This document shows positions 31,485 to 39,519 of a stretch of 64,000 nucleotides of DNA, one piece after another. Origin of the DNA: Curtobacterium sp. MCBA15_008 (GTDB taxonomy: Bacteria > Actinomycetota > Actinomycetes > Actinomycetales > Microbacteriaceae); contig NZ_MJGN01000017.1 of NCBI RefSeq assembly GCF_001865065.1, positions 1-64,000 on the forward strand, read 5' to 3'. Numbering within the stretch: position 1 is the first letter of the stretch; each line of letters begins with the position of its first letter. The notes under the pieces were generated by a model, which ran no database searches, had not been told where the DNA came from, and saw only the letters and a list, made by a program, of their open reading frames with translations. The position numbers and the translations under genes were made by a program.

Positions 31485-31499
31485 TTCTGCATTGCAGAA
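31485..31499. promoter_or_regulatory. Perfect 15-bp palindrome, candidate IclR operator
   Basis: TTCTGCA-T-TGCAGAA, 78 bp before the first gene of the operon and 66 bp before the divergent MFS gene. IclR family regulators bind palindromes of about this length, and the operon encodes its own IclR protein. No other palindrome of this quality lies in the gap. Confidence 0.6.
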
Positions 31500-31576
31500 T
31501 GAGAACGACGACGACGTTGCTCCGCCACTCCCGGCTCGGGGAGCGTTGGACCGCACACGACGCACCAGGAGGCTCG

Positions 31577-32806
31577 ATGACGACCACACCCGTCCCCGGC
31601 ACGGTCACGGCGAAGGGCGCTCCGGACCCGGCCGCGCCGTCCACGCGGCACGTCCTCGACCACGCGTACCTGCCGGTGATGACGCTGCGCGAGTCCGCCC
31701 TGACGAACAACACCGCGGTCATGCAGTCCTACGTCGACCGGCACGGGCTGCTGTTCGCGCCGCACATGAAGACGCACATGGCGCCCGCCCTTGCCGCACG
31801 CCAGGTCGACGCGGGCGCGTGGGGCGTCACCGTCGCTTCCGTCCAGCAGGCGATGGTCGCGTGGGAGCACGGGGTCCACCGGATCCTGGTCGCGAACGAG
31901 GTCCTCGACCCGACGGGCCTCGCGTGGCTCGCATCGCGTCGGGCGGTCGATCCCGACGCCGACGTGCTCTGCTACGTCGACTCACCGGCCGGCGTCGCGG
32001 CGGGACGGGCGGCGCAGGACGCGGTCGACGGTGCCCTGCACGTGCTCGTCGAGGTCGGCTTCCCCGGTGGCCGCACCGGCGTCCGCACGGCTGCGGCCGC
32101 GCGCGACCTCGCGCAGGCCGCCCACGACGACGGGCTCTCGCTCCGCGGGGTCTCCGGGTACGAGGGCGGTCTGCCCGGAGTGGACGCGGCCCGCGCGTAC
32201 GTCGAGGGGGTCCTCGACGTGGCGATCGCCGTCCGTCCGCTCGTCGACGGCCCGCGCGCCCTGCTCAGCATGGGAGGCAGCGCCTGGTTCGACGGCGTCG
32301 TCGACGCGGTCGCCGCGCGCCCGGACGACCTCGACGTCCTGCTCCGCTCCGGCGCCTACCTCACCCACGACGACGGCTTCTACGCCGAACGCACGCCCTT
32401 CGGTCGCCACCCCGACGAGGGCGCACTCGTCCCCGCGATCGAGGTCTGGGGCCGCGTCACGTCCTGCCCGGAACCGGGGCTCGCCCTCGTCGCCGTCGGC
32501 AAGCGCGACATCTCCTTCGACGAGGGGCTCCCGGTGGTTCGCGGGATCCGGCCAGGAGGCACGGCTGACGCCGCACAGGTCGTCCCACCGCCCGGGGCGG
32601 TCACCGTCACCCGCCTCGACGACCAGCACTGCTACCTCACGCTGGCAAACGGGGCCGACGGCACCGCCGGACCGACCGGGCTGACGCCCGGCGACGTCGT
32701 CGTGTTCGGCATCTCGCACCCGTGCACGGTCTTCGACAAGTGGCGGCAGGTCGTCGTCCTCGACGACGACGACAGCGTGCTCGACACGATCGCGACGTGG
32801 TTCTGA
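31577..32806 (+). CDS. PLP-dependent D-threonine-aldolase/D-serine-dehydratase-like enzyme, candidate D-glucosaminate deaminase
   Basis: 409 residues, ATG preceded by ACCAGGAGGCTCG. Alanine-racemase-type TIM barrel: LFAPHMKTHMAPALAARQVDAGAWGVTVASVQQA carries the PLP lysine (HMKTH), VLVEVGFPGGRTGVR, GYEGGL, LLSMGGSAWFD. The C-terminal DSD1-like domain ends with GDVVVFGISHPCTVFDKW, whose His and Cys are the metal ligands in D-serine dehydratase and D-threonine aldolase. Members act on D-beta-hydroxy amino acids; D-glucosaminate, a 2-amino-3-hydroxy acid, fits this. The neighbours KDG kinase and KDPG aldolase would use the resulting 2-keto-3-deoxygluconate. D-serine or D-threonine as substrate remains possible. 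Confidence 0.8.
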   Translation: MTTTPVPGTVTAKGAPDPAAPSTRHVLDHAYLPVMTLRESALTNNTAVMQSYVDRHGLLFAPHMKTHMAPALAARQVDAGAWGVTVASVQQAMVAWEHGVHRILVANEVLDPTGLAWLASRRAVDPDADVLCYVDSPAGVAAGRAAQDAVDGALHVLVEVGFPGGRTGVRTAAAARDLAQAAHDDGLSLRGVSGYEGGLPGVDAARAYVEGVLDVAIAVRPLVDGPRALLSMGGSAWFDGVVDAVAARPDDLDVLLRSGAYLTHDDGFYAERTPFGRHPDEGALVPAIEVWGRVTSCPEPGLALVAVGKRDISFDEGLPVVRGIRPGGTADAAQVVPPPGAVTVTRLDDQHCYLTLANGADGTAGPTGLTPGDVVVFGISHPCTVFDKWRQVVVLDDDDSVLDTIATWF

Positions 32807-33648
32807 TGCGTGCGACGACACCGGTCGTCTCCGCCGAGGACGACGCCCCGGCGCGCAACGCCGCGCTCTCCCTCCGCCGGGGTCTCCGCCTGCTCGACTG
32901 CATCGCCGACCGCACCCGGAACGGTGAGTCCTCGGTGTCGCTCACCACGCTCGCCGACGGGCTCGGCACCTCGAAGTCGACCGTGCTCCGACTGACGGCG
33001 CCGATGCTCGAGAACGACCTGCTCCGCCGCACCGCCGACGCGGGCTTCACGCTCGGCCTCGGTGCGCTGCTGCTCGGGCAGAGCTACCTCGAGGGCATCG
33101 ACCTCCGGTCCGCAGCCGCGCCGTTCCTGCGCCGCACCGCCGAGCAGACCGGCCTCACGTGCCACCTCGTCGTGCCGGACGGCACCGACATCGTCTACGT
33201 CGACAAGGTGGAGACCCGCGGCACCGTCCGGATGGGCTCCCGGATCGGCAACCGCCTGCCGATGCGCAACACCGCGTCGGGCAAGGCGATGGTGGCGTTC
33301 GGCGAGCCGGAGCTGCTCGCCCGGGTGCTGGCCGAACCGGCGACGGCGATGACCGAGCACTCGATCGTCGACGACGACCGGTGGCGTGCCGAGATCGACC
33401 GGACGCACGGCCGCGGGTACGGCATCGACGACCGCGAGAACGAGCCGGACATCCGCTGCGTCGCCGCTCCCGTGCTCGACCACGCGAACCAGGTCGTCGG
33501 GGCCATGAGCATCTCCGGACTCGCCTCCCGCTTCCCGGCAGCGGCCGTCCGCGAGCTCGGCGACGGGGTCGTCCGGACCGCGCTCGAGATCTCCGTCGCA
33601 CTCGGGTCGTCCTCCGCCCAGCTCGCCCTGTCGAAGGGCACCCGGTGA
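32806..33648 (+). CDS. IclR family transcriptional regulator
   Basis: 280 residues; its ATG overlaps the preceding TGA (TGATG). The winged helix is at residues ~18-80 (LSLRRGLRLLDCIADRTRNGESSVSLTTLADGLGTSKSTVLRLTAPMLENDLLRR), and the effector domain follows (LVVPDGTDIVYVDKVETRGTVRMGSRIGNRLPMRNTASGKAMVAF, RGYGIDDRENEPDIRCVAAPVLD). The family includes KdgR, which senses KDG, the predicted pathway intermediate. Its position as second gene implies feedback control of the operon through the upstream palindrome. Confidence 0.93.
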   Translation: MRATTPVVSAEDDAPARNAALSLRRGLRLLDCIADRTRNGESSVSLTTLADGLGTSKSTVLRLTAPMLENDLLRRTADAGFTLGLGALLLGQSYLEGIDLRSAAAPFLRRTAEQTGLTCHLVVPDGTDIVYVDKVETRGTVRMGSRIGNRLPMRNTASGKAMVAFGEPELLARVLAEPATAMTEHSIVDDDRWRAEIDRTHGRGYGIDDRENEPDIRCVAAPVLDHANQVVGAMSISGLASRFPAAAVRELGDGVVRTALEISVALGSSSAQLALSKGTR

Positions 33649-34622
33649 CCGGCGGGGTCCTGACGTTCGGCGAGACGATGCTGCTCCTCACCGGGCGCGA
33701 CGTCGGAGCCGTCCCGGACCTCGAGCACATGCGCGTCGACACCGGAGGGGCCGAGAGCAACGTCGCGATCGGGCTCGTCCGTGCGGGCGTGCCGACGACG
33801 TGGATCGGCCGCGTCGGCACCGACCCCGCCGGTGACCGTGTGACGCGGGACGTCCGGGGCGAGGGGGTCGACGTCGTCGCCGTGTCGGACCCCGACCACT
33901 CCACCGGCATCATGATGAAGGAGCGTCTGACCGACGGACGGACGCGGGTGACCTACCACCGGCGGGGCTCGGCGGGGTCCGCACTCCGCGCCGAGGACCT
34001 GCCCGTCAGCGTGGTCGAGCGCGCGACGCTCCTGCACGTCACCGGCATCACCCTCGCGCTCTCCGACTCGGCGCGGGACGCCGTCGACGCCGCGATCGAG
34101 CGGGCCGACCGAGCCGGGGTGCCGGTCTCGTTCGACGTCAACCACCGCCCGAAGCTCATCGACGCCGACACCGCACGGGAGCGGTACCGGAGCACCGCGA
34201 CGCATTCGTCGGTGGTGTTCGCCGGCGACGACGAAGCACGCCTCGTGCTCGGACTCACCGACGACGAGGGCGACGACGAGACACTGGCGCACGAGCTCGC
34301 AGCCCTCGGCCGGGGCCGCGCCGTCGTCAAGCTCGGGTCGCGCGGAGCGGTGGCGTCGATCGACGGACGCTTCCTCCGGCGGCCGGCGACCCCGGTGCGC
34401 GTCGTCGACCCGGTCGGCGCGGGCGACGCCTTCGTCGCGGGGTGGCTCGCGGCGACCCTGACCGGCGCGTCGCCCGACGAAGCGCTGGACCGTGCCGCCG
34501 ATGCCGGGGCCCTCGCCTGCACGGTCGAGAGCGACTGGCGGCGTCCGGACCCTGCCGCGCTGCACGACCCCACCATCCCCGCGGACGTCGACCACGCCGT
34601 CCACGACCGCGTCGACCGCTGA
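33645..34622 (+). CDS. kdgK: 2-keto-3-deoxygluconate kinase (PfkB family)
   Basis: 325 residues from a GTG overlapping the iclR stop by 4 bp. PfkB ribokinase fold: TFGETMLLLTGRD opening, DTGGAESNVAIGLVRAGVPTTWIGRVGTDPAGD, FDVNHRPKLID, and the ATP/catalytic block DPVGAGDAFVAGWLAA with the general-base Asp. The GETM...G and DVNHRPKL motifs are those of KDG kinases. It would phosphorylate 2-keto-3-deoxygluconate at C6 to give KDPG for the next gene product. Confidence 0.88.
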   Translation: MTGGVLTFGETMLLLTGRDVGAVPDLEHMRVDTGGAESNVAIGLVRAGVPTTWIGRVGTDPAGDRVTRDVRGEGVDVVAVSDPDHSTGIMMKERLTDGRTRVTYHRRGSAGSALRAEDLPVSVVERATLLHVTGITLALSDSARDAVDAAIERADRAGVPVSFDVNHRPKLIDADTARERYRSTATHSSVVFAGDDEARLVLGLTDDEGDDETLAHELAALGRGRAVVKLGSRGAVASIDGRFLRRPATPVRVVDPVGAGDAFVAGWLAATLTGASPDEALDRAADAGALACTVESDWRRPDPAALHDPTIPADVDHAVHDRVDR

Positions 34623-34671
34623 CGCGCGACCGCACCGCGACCCACGTCCGCCGAGCACGAGGAACGAACCC

Positions 34672-35337
34672 ATGACGAACACCAGCAGCACCGACACCCC
34701 CGTGACGCCAGCCCCGGTCCGGCACCGGCACGCCGCCGGGCCGGCGATCGCGATCCTCCGCGGCGGCACCGGCGACCACGTCGAGGACGTCATCGCCACC
34801 CTGGTCGAAACCGGCGTGCGTGCGATCGAGATCACCACGAACACCCCGCGCTGGCGGGAGGGGATCGCCTGGGCGGCCGAGAAATACGGCACGTCGGCGT
34901 CGATCGGCGTCGGCACCGTGCTCGAACCACGGCAGCTCGACGAGGCAGCAGCCGCGGGTGCGGTCTTCGCCGTCAGTCCGCACCTCGACGCGGCCATCGG
35001 GGAGCGCGCCCACGAACGGGGCCTCGGCTGGTACCCCGGCGCTGCGACGCCGACCGAGATCGTGCGCGCCTGGCAGCTCGGCGCCCGCGCGGTCAAGGTG
35101 TTCCCGGCGGCGCAGCTCGGCGGACCGGCGTTCCTCAAGCAGGTCCTCGCACCGCTCGACTTCGTCGACGTGATCCCCACCGGTGGCATCGGCGTCGAGG
35201 ACGCGGCCGAGTACCTCGCGGCCGGCGCGGTCGCCGTCGGGCTCGGATCACCGCTGGTCGGGGACGCCCTGACGAGCGGCGACCTCGACGCCCTCCGGAC
35301 CCGCGCCGAGCGGCTCGTCGCCGGACTCCCCCGGTGA
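34672..35337 (+). CDS. eda: KDPG aldolase (2-keto-3-deoxy-6-phosphogluconate aldolase)
   Basis: 221 residues, ATG with ACGAGGAACG upstream. Class I aldolase fold: IAILRGGTGDHVEDVIATLVETGVRAIEITTNTPRW, SIGVGTVLEPRQLDEAAAAGAVFAVSPHLD, GWYPGAATPTEIVRAWQLGARAVKVFPAAQLGG with the Schiff-base Lys in VKVFP, then PTGGIGVEDAAEYLAAGAVAVGLGSPLV. It cleaves KDPG to pyruvate and glyceraldehyde-3-phosphate. A 49-bp gap separates it from kdgK. The first ~25 residues (Thr/Pro-rich) are an extension. Confidence 0.92.
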   Translation: MTNTSSTDTPVTPAPVRHRHAAGPAIAILRGGTGDHVEDVIATLVETGVRAIEITTNTPRWREGIAWAAEKYGTSASIGVGTVLEPRQLDEAAAAGAVFAVSPHLDAAIGERAHERGLGWYPGAATPTEIVRAWQLGARAVKVFPAAQLGGPAFLKQVLAPLDFVDVIPTGGIGVEDAAEYLAAGAVAVGLGSPLVGDALTSGDLDALRTRAERLVAGLPR

Positions 35338-36968
35338 CCGGCCGGACCCGGCCCACGCTCCTGCGCGGCGGCTCGGTACTGGGGGGCTCGGAACTACGTG
35401 GCTCCGGACAGGGCAGCACCCCGGGCACCGAGCCCGTGCGCGCGGACGTCCTCGTCGCGGACGGCCGGATCGTCGCCGTCGGGACCGCCCTCGACACCCC
35501 GTCCGACATCGAGACGATCGACTGCGGCGAGCGCCTGGTGCTGCCCGGCTTCGTCGACGGCCACTCGCACGCCGGCTCGCTCGTCTTCGACGAGGGCGTG
35601 CAGCTCGCGCTCCTCCGGCAGGGCGTCACGACGATCGTCACCGGGCAGGACGGCGTCGGGCCCGCTCCCGGCGACGGTTCCTGGGCCGACACGTACTTCG
35701 CCGCGATCGACGGCCCGCACCCCCGCCACCGCGGCGGCGGGATCGATGCCCTGCTCGCCACGTACGACGGCGCGACTCCGGTGAACGTCGCGACCCTGGT
35801 GCCCGCGGGGACCGTGCGGCACGAGGTGCTCGGCGACGAGGACCGACCGGCGACCCCGGCGGAGCTCGACGCCATGCGGGCGTTGGTCCGGCAGGGGCTG
35901 TCCGAGGGAGCAGTCGGCCTCGCCACCGGTCTCGACTACGTGCCGGGGCTGTACGCCGACACCGCGGAGCTCGCGGCGCTCTGCACGGAGGTCGCCGCGG
36001 CCGACGGGCTCTACGTCTCGCACATGCGCGGCGGGTACGAGGGCAACGCCCGGGCCGGGTTGGACGAGATCGCTGAGATCGTGCGCCTTTCCGGGGTCCG
36101 GGCGCACGTCTCGCACCTGCACGCCCCGGTCGAGCTGGCGATCGCCGCCCTCGCCGAACTCGCCGACGCCGGCGCTCCGATGTCCTTCGACGCCTACCCG
36201 TACTCGCGCGGCTGCACGATCCTGTCGATGCTGCTCCTGCCGGCCGACCTGGCGCGCCCCGGCACGGACGACCTCGCCCGGGCACTGGCCGACGAGCCGG
36301 GGCGACGGCGTGTGCGTGCCGCCGTGCTCGAACGGGTCCTCGGCCGGGCAGACCTCGGCACCGGGTGGGCGGAGCAGATCACGCTCTCGCACGTGCCCGC
36401 CGCCGAGTTCCACGCGCTGCAGGGCCGCACCCTCGACGAGGCCGCGACGGCCACGGGGACGGACCCGGTGGACCTCGCGCTCGACGTCCTGGTGGACTCG
36501 GCGCTGCAGGTCACCGTCGTGATGCGGGTCCCCCGTCCGCGCACGGCCGACGAGCTCGCACCCCTGTTCCGGTTGCCCGGGCACACGGCCGGCTCGGACG
36601 GCATCTTCGTCGGGACCCACCCGCACCCCCGGGCGTACGGCACCTTCGCGCGCTACCTGCAGGAGTACGGCGCGACCGGCCGGCTCGGCTGGTCGGAGAC
36701 CGTGCGGCACCTGTCCACGACGAGCGTCGAGCGGTACCGGCTGGGCGACCGCGGGACCGTCCGACCGGGCGCGGTCGCGGACCTCGTCGTGGTCGATCCC
36801 GCACGGGTCGCCGCGCGGTCGTCCTACGAGCACCCGATGCAGCTCGCGGAGGGCGTCGACAACGTCCTGGTGGCCGGGGTCCCCGTGCTGGCCGACGGCT
36901 CCCTGACGCACGCGACCCCCGGTGCCGGACTCCGCCGAGGCGGGTCCCGGGGCACCGGGGGTCGGTGA
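35334..36968 (+). CDS. N-acyl-D-amino-acid deacylase family amidohydrolase, candidate N-acetylglucosaminate deacetylase
   Basis: 544 residues; GTG overlaps the eda stop (GTGA). Metal-dependent amidohydrolase: LVLPGFVDGHSHAGSLVFD holds the HxH pair, then GVTTIVTGQDGVGPAPG, LATGLDYVPGLYA, YVSHMRGGYEGN, RAHVSHLHAP and a C-terminal VRPGAVADLVVVDPARV beta domain. D-aminoacylases remove N-acyl groups from D-amino acids. In this operon the logical substrate is N-acetyl-D-glucosaminate, giving acetate and D-glucosaminate for the PLP enzyme. N-acyl-D-amino acids are the alternative substrate. Confidence 0.82.
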   Translation: MTGRTRPTLLRGGSVLGGSELRGSGQGSTPGTEPVRADVLVADGRIVAVGTALDTPSDIETIDCGERLVLPGFVDGHSHAGSLVFDEGVQLALLRQGVTTIVTGQDGVGPAPGDGSWADTYFAAIDGPHPRHRGGGIDALLATYDGATPVNVATLVPAGTVRHEVLGDEDRPATPAELDAMRALVRQGLSEGAVGLATGLDYVPGLYADTAELAALCTEVAAADGLYVSHMRGGYEGNARAGLDEIAEIVRLSGVRAHVSHLHAPVELAIAALAELADAGAPMSFDAYPYSRGCTILSMLLLPADLARPGTDDLARALADEPGRRRVRAAVLERVLGRADLGTGWAEQITLSHVPAAEFHALQGRTLDEAATATGTDPVDLALDVLVDSALQVTVVMRVPRPRTADELAPLFRLPGHTAGSDGIFVGTHPHPRAYGTFARYLQEYGATGRLGWSETVRHLSTTSVERYRLGDRGTVRPGAVADLVVVDPARVAARSSYEHPMQLAEGVDNVLVAGVPVLADGSLTHATPGAGLRRGGSRGTGGR

Positions 36969-36984
36969 GGCTTCACTCAGCCAG

Positions 36985-37004
36985 CCGCCGCGATCAAGCG
37001 GCGG
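36985..37004. terminator. Hairpin between convergent operon end and ridA
   Basis: CCGCCGC-GATCAA-GCGGCGG, 16 bp after the amidohydrolase stop and overlapping the last codons of ridA; usable from both sides. Confidence 0.5.
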
Positions 37005-37383
37005 CGGGCAGCACGGCGACGACGTCGATCTCGACGAGGATGTTCGCGAGGTGCGACTGCACGGTCGTACGCACCGGGTACGGCTGCGAGAAGTGCTTCG
37101 CGTACTCCTCGTTGAAGGCGGGGAAGTCGCGGTCGGAGTGCTCGAGGTGGACGGTCGACTTCACGACGTCGTCGAGGGTGGCGCCGTGCTCGGCCAGCAC
37201 GGCCGCGATGTTCGCCAGGACCTGGGCGGTCTGGCCCGCGACGTCGTCGGCGATCGCACCCGTCGCCGGGTCCTGCGGCCCGAAACCGGCCGTGTAGAGG
37301 AAGCCGTTCGCGACGATGCCCTGGCTGTAGGGGCCGGCGGGCTTCGGGGCGTTGTCGGTCACGATGGCGGTCTTGTTCGGCAC
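36994..37383 (-). CDS. ridA: RidA family enamine/imine deaminase
   Basis: 129 residues, ATG; GAGGAGCACC precedes it. YjgF/RidA fold: KPAGPYSQGIVANGFLYTAGFGPQDPATG, QTAQVLANIAAVLAEHGATLDDVVKSTVHL, FPAFNEEYAKHF and PVRTTVQSHLANILVEIDVVAVL. The Arg that contacts substrate in RidA corresponds to the R of PVRTTV. RidA hydrolyses reactive enamine/imine products of PLP dehydratases to keto acids, so it fits next to the deaminating PLP enzyme of the facing operon. Confidence 0.92.
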   Translation of the reverse strand: MPNKTAIVTDNAPKPAGPYSQGIVANGFLYTAGFGPQDPATGAIADDVAGQTAQVLANIAAVLAEHGATLDDVVKSTVHLEHSDRDFPAFNEEYAKHFSQPYPVRTTVQSHLANILVEIDVVAVLPAAA

Positions 37384-37412
37384 GGTGCTCCTCGAGGGTC
37401 GTTGCGGTTGCG

Positions 37413-37460
37413 GCGTCCGCAGAAGCGTCCGCAGAAGCGTCCACGGAAGCGCCCGCCGGA
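37413..37460. repeat. Tandem 12-bp repeat in the ridA upstream region
   Basis: GCGTCCGCAGAA at 37413 and 37425 (identical), then GCGTCCACGGAA and GCGCCCGCCGGA as diverged copies. Two CCTCCAGG repeat copies (near 37467 and 37543) share the 270-bp gap 37384-37653, which otherwise holds the promoter region for the mannosyltransferase gene (TACGCT near 37603). Confidence 0.75.
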
Positions 37461-37653
37461 CGGGACCTCCAGGCTAAGCGCGCACGCGGCGGTGAACCGT
37501 CCACCCGCCGGAGCCGTTCCGTCCTGCACAACGCGAGTCGTGCCTCCAGGCCGTGGCACCCGACCACGCCGCGACGGTGAGGCTCCGACCAGGCAGCCCC
37601 GACTACGCTGCCAGCGTGCCCCCTGCCCTGCCCGAACATCGCGGAGTGCTGCG

Positions 37654-38898
37654 GTGAGTCGACTGGACGGGACCCTCCCGGAGACGATCGCCAGCGGCCG
37701 TCGCAGGGTCCTCGACCTCGCGACGAGCCTGCCCGCATGGGCCGCCGTCCTGCTCGTGTGGACCGGCGGGCGCATCGTGTCGACGTTCTGGCTGGCGCTG
37801 GCGTTCCCGCTCATCGGTCGCGCCCTGCCCGAGAACGCGATCTGGGGCAACGGTCACGGCTTCCTCAACTTCCTGACGGCGTGGGACGGCCAGTACTACG
37901 AGCAGATCTCGGTGCACGGTTACCCGACGACGCTGCCGCTCGACGCGACGGGCAACGTCGCGCAGAACGCCTGGGCCTTCCTGCCCGCGTTCCCGTTCAC
38001 GATCCGGATGCTCACCGCGTCCACCGGGGTGCCGTTCGACGTCGGCGCGCCCGCGATCGCCCTCGTGGCCGGACTGCTCGCGACCTACCTGTTGCACCGG
38101 CTGGTCCGCGACCGGGCCGGGTCCTCCGCTGCGATGTGGGCGGTCTTCTTCTTCACGTGCGGTCCGCTGTCGTTCCTGCTGCAGGTCGGCTACGCGGAGA
38201 GCATGTTCCTCGCGCTGACCTTCGGTGCGCTGCTGGCCCTCGAACGGCGGCGGTACGGACTGCTGACGGTCCTCGGCGTCGTCGCCGCGTTCACCCGGCC
38301 GGGAGCCCTGGCGATCCCGCTCGTGCTCGGCGTCATCGCGCTCGTCCGGTACGTCCGTGCCCGACGGACCGAGGGGGTGCGGTCCCTCGACGCGTTCCCG
38401 GTGGCCGAGCGCGTGCGGGTGGTCGCCGCCGGCCTCACGATGGTCGTGGCCGGGTTCGCCTGGCCGGTCATCGCGTCGCACGTGACGGGGTTGCCGAACG
38501 CGTACCTCGAGACCGAGATGTCGTGGTGGGTGAACTTCATCGGGCGGGTCGACTTCATGCCGCTCACCCCGTGGTTCCTCATCGCGGCGCGCTGGCTCGG
38601 CGTCGGCGGGGTCCTCATCGTGGTGTTCCTGCTCGTGTCGTACCCGGTGTGGCTCCTCCGGAAGTCGACCCGGAAGCTCGGGTTCACGACCGTGGTGTTC
38701 TCGGCGTCGTACGCGCTCTACATCTTCGCGGTGTCGCTGCCGATGGCGTCGACGCCGCGGCTCCTGATGCCGCTCGCGCCGCTGTTCGGTTCGCCGGAGC
38801 TCGTGGCGAAGCCGTGGATGCGGTGGACCCTGGTGACCTGCGCGGTGCTCGGGCAGCCGGTGCTCGTCGCCGTGCTGTGGCTGCTCGGCCCGCCGTAG
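37654..38898 (+). CDS. Polytopic mannosyltransferase family protein (PIG-V/GT-C like)
   Basis: 414 residues from a GTG at 37654 with GCGGAG upstream. About ten helices. The first luminal-type loop carries FLNFLTAWDGQYYEQISVHGYP with the WDGxxY motif of GT-C glycosyltransferases that use polyprenyl-phosphate mannose, followed by NAWAFLPAFPFTIRML and FTCGPLSFLLQVGYAESMFLALTFGALLA, both typical of the bacterial PIG-V-like mannosyltransferase family. Probably adds mannose to a cell-envelope glycolipid or protein. No other envelope glycan genes are adjacent. Confidence 0.83.
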   Translation: MSRLDGTLPETIASGRRRVLDLATSLPAWAAVLLVWTGGRIVSTFWLALAFPLIGRALPENAIWGNGHGFLNFLTAWDGQYYEQISVHGYPTTLPLDATGNVAQNAWAFLPAFPFTIRMLTASTGVPFDVGAPAIALVAGLLATYLLHRLVRDRAGSSAAMWAVFFFTCGPLSFLLQVGYAESMFLALTFGALLALERRRYGLLTVLGVVAAFTRPGALAIPLVLGVIALVRYVRARRTEGVRSLDAFPVAERVRVVAAGLTMVVAGFAWPVIASHVTGLPNAYLETEMSWWVNFIGRVDFMPLTPWFLIAARWLGVGGVLIVVFLLVSYPVWLLRKSTRKLGFTTVVFSASYALYIFAVSLPMASTPRLLMPLAPLFGSPELVAKPWMRWTLVTCAVLGQPVLVAVLWLLGPP

Positions 38899-38922
38899 CG
38901 CGCGGCGCGGGGTCGTCCCGCT

Positions 38923-38985
38923 CGTCGAGGGAGCAGGAATCGTCGGGTCGCACACGGCAACCCGACGATTGCTGCGCCCTCGACG
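38923..38985. terminator. Hairpin after mannosyltransferase (GAGGGAGCAGGAATCGTC family, copy 1)
   Basis: Arms of 26 bp with two mismatches: GAGGGAGCAGGAATCGTC against GACGATTgCTGCgCCCTC, loop CGCACACGGCA-like. The same arm sequence recurs at 40662-40720. Confidence 0.6.
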
Positions 38986-39027
38986 CGCGCGCGAGCGCCC
39001 GGCGCGCGCGAGTGCCCGCCGCGTCCG

Positions 39028-39519
39028 CTAGAGCTCGACGGTCCCGTGGTCGCCGGTGTCCGGCTGGCTCTGCTTGCCGAGCGCGGCCTTGAGCGTCTGC
39101 ACGAGACTGCCGACCGGCCCGGTGTCCTGCGTCCAGTACTCGACCGAGACCCCCTCGACGGTGAGGAGGCGGATCGAAGGGTCGTCACGGCCGTCCGGGA
39201 ACCACGCCTCGGCGAACGGCGACCACAGCTCGTCGATGACGGAGTCGTCCTGCGTGACGGTGGCCGTGCCGGCGATGGACAGGTAGCCGCCCTGCGACTC
39301 GATCGAGACGTTCACGTGCGGGTTCCGGGCGATGTCCTCGACCTTCTCGCTGCCGTCCTGCACGAGGAAGCGGAGCGTGCCGTGGAACGCCTTGTCCTGC
39401 ACAGCGAGCGGTCGGGCGTGGAGGTGCCCGTCCTCGCTCACGGTCGTCAGCAGGGCCGTGTGGGCTCCGTGGACGATGTCCGAGATGGCTGCTCGCTGGT
39501 CTGCCTCTGTGTCGGTCAT
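39028..39519 (-). CDS. Pyridoxamine 5'-phosphate oxidase-fold general stress protein
   Basis: 163 residues from the ATG at 39519 with GAGAGGAGCACC. Split-barrel flavin-binding fold: ALLTTVSEDGHLHARPLAVQDKAFHGTLRFLVQDGSEKVEDIARNPHVNVSIES, GYLSIAGTATVTQD, IDELWSPFAEAWFPDGRDDPSIRLLTVEGVSVEYW. This is the general stress protein 26 subgroup, which binds FMN or F420. It probably reduces a redox cofactor or ligand during stress. The C-terminal SQPDTGDHGTVEL tail is variable. Confidence 0.87.
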   Translation of the reverse strand: MTDTEADQRAAISDIVHGAHTALLTTVSEDGHLHARPLAVQDKAFHGTLRFLVQDGSEKVEDIARNPHVNVSIESQGGYLSIAGTATVTQDDSVIDELWSPFAEAWFPDGRDDPSIRLLTVEGVSVEYWTQDTGPVGSLVQTLKAALGKQSQPDTGDHGTVEL

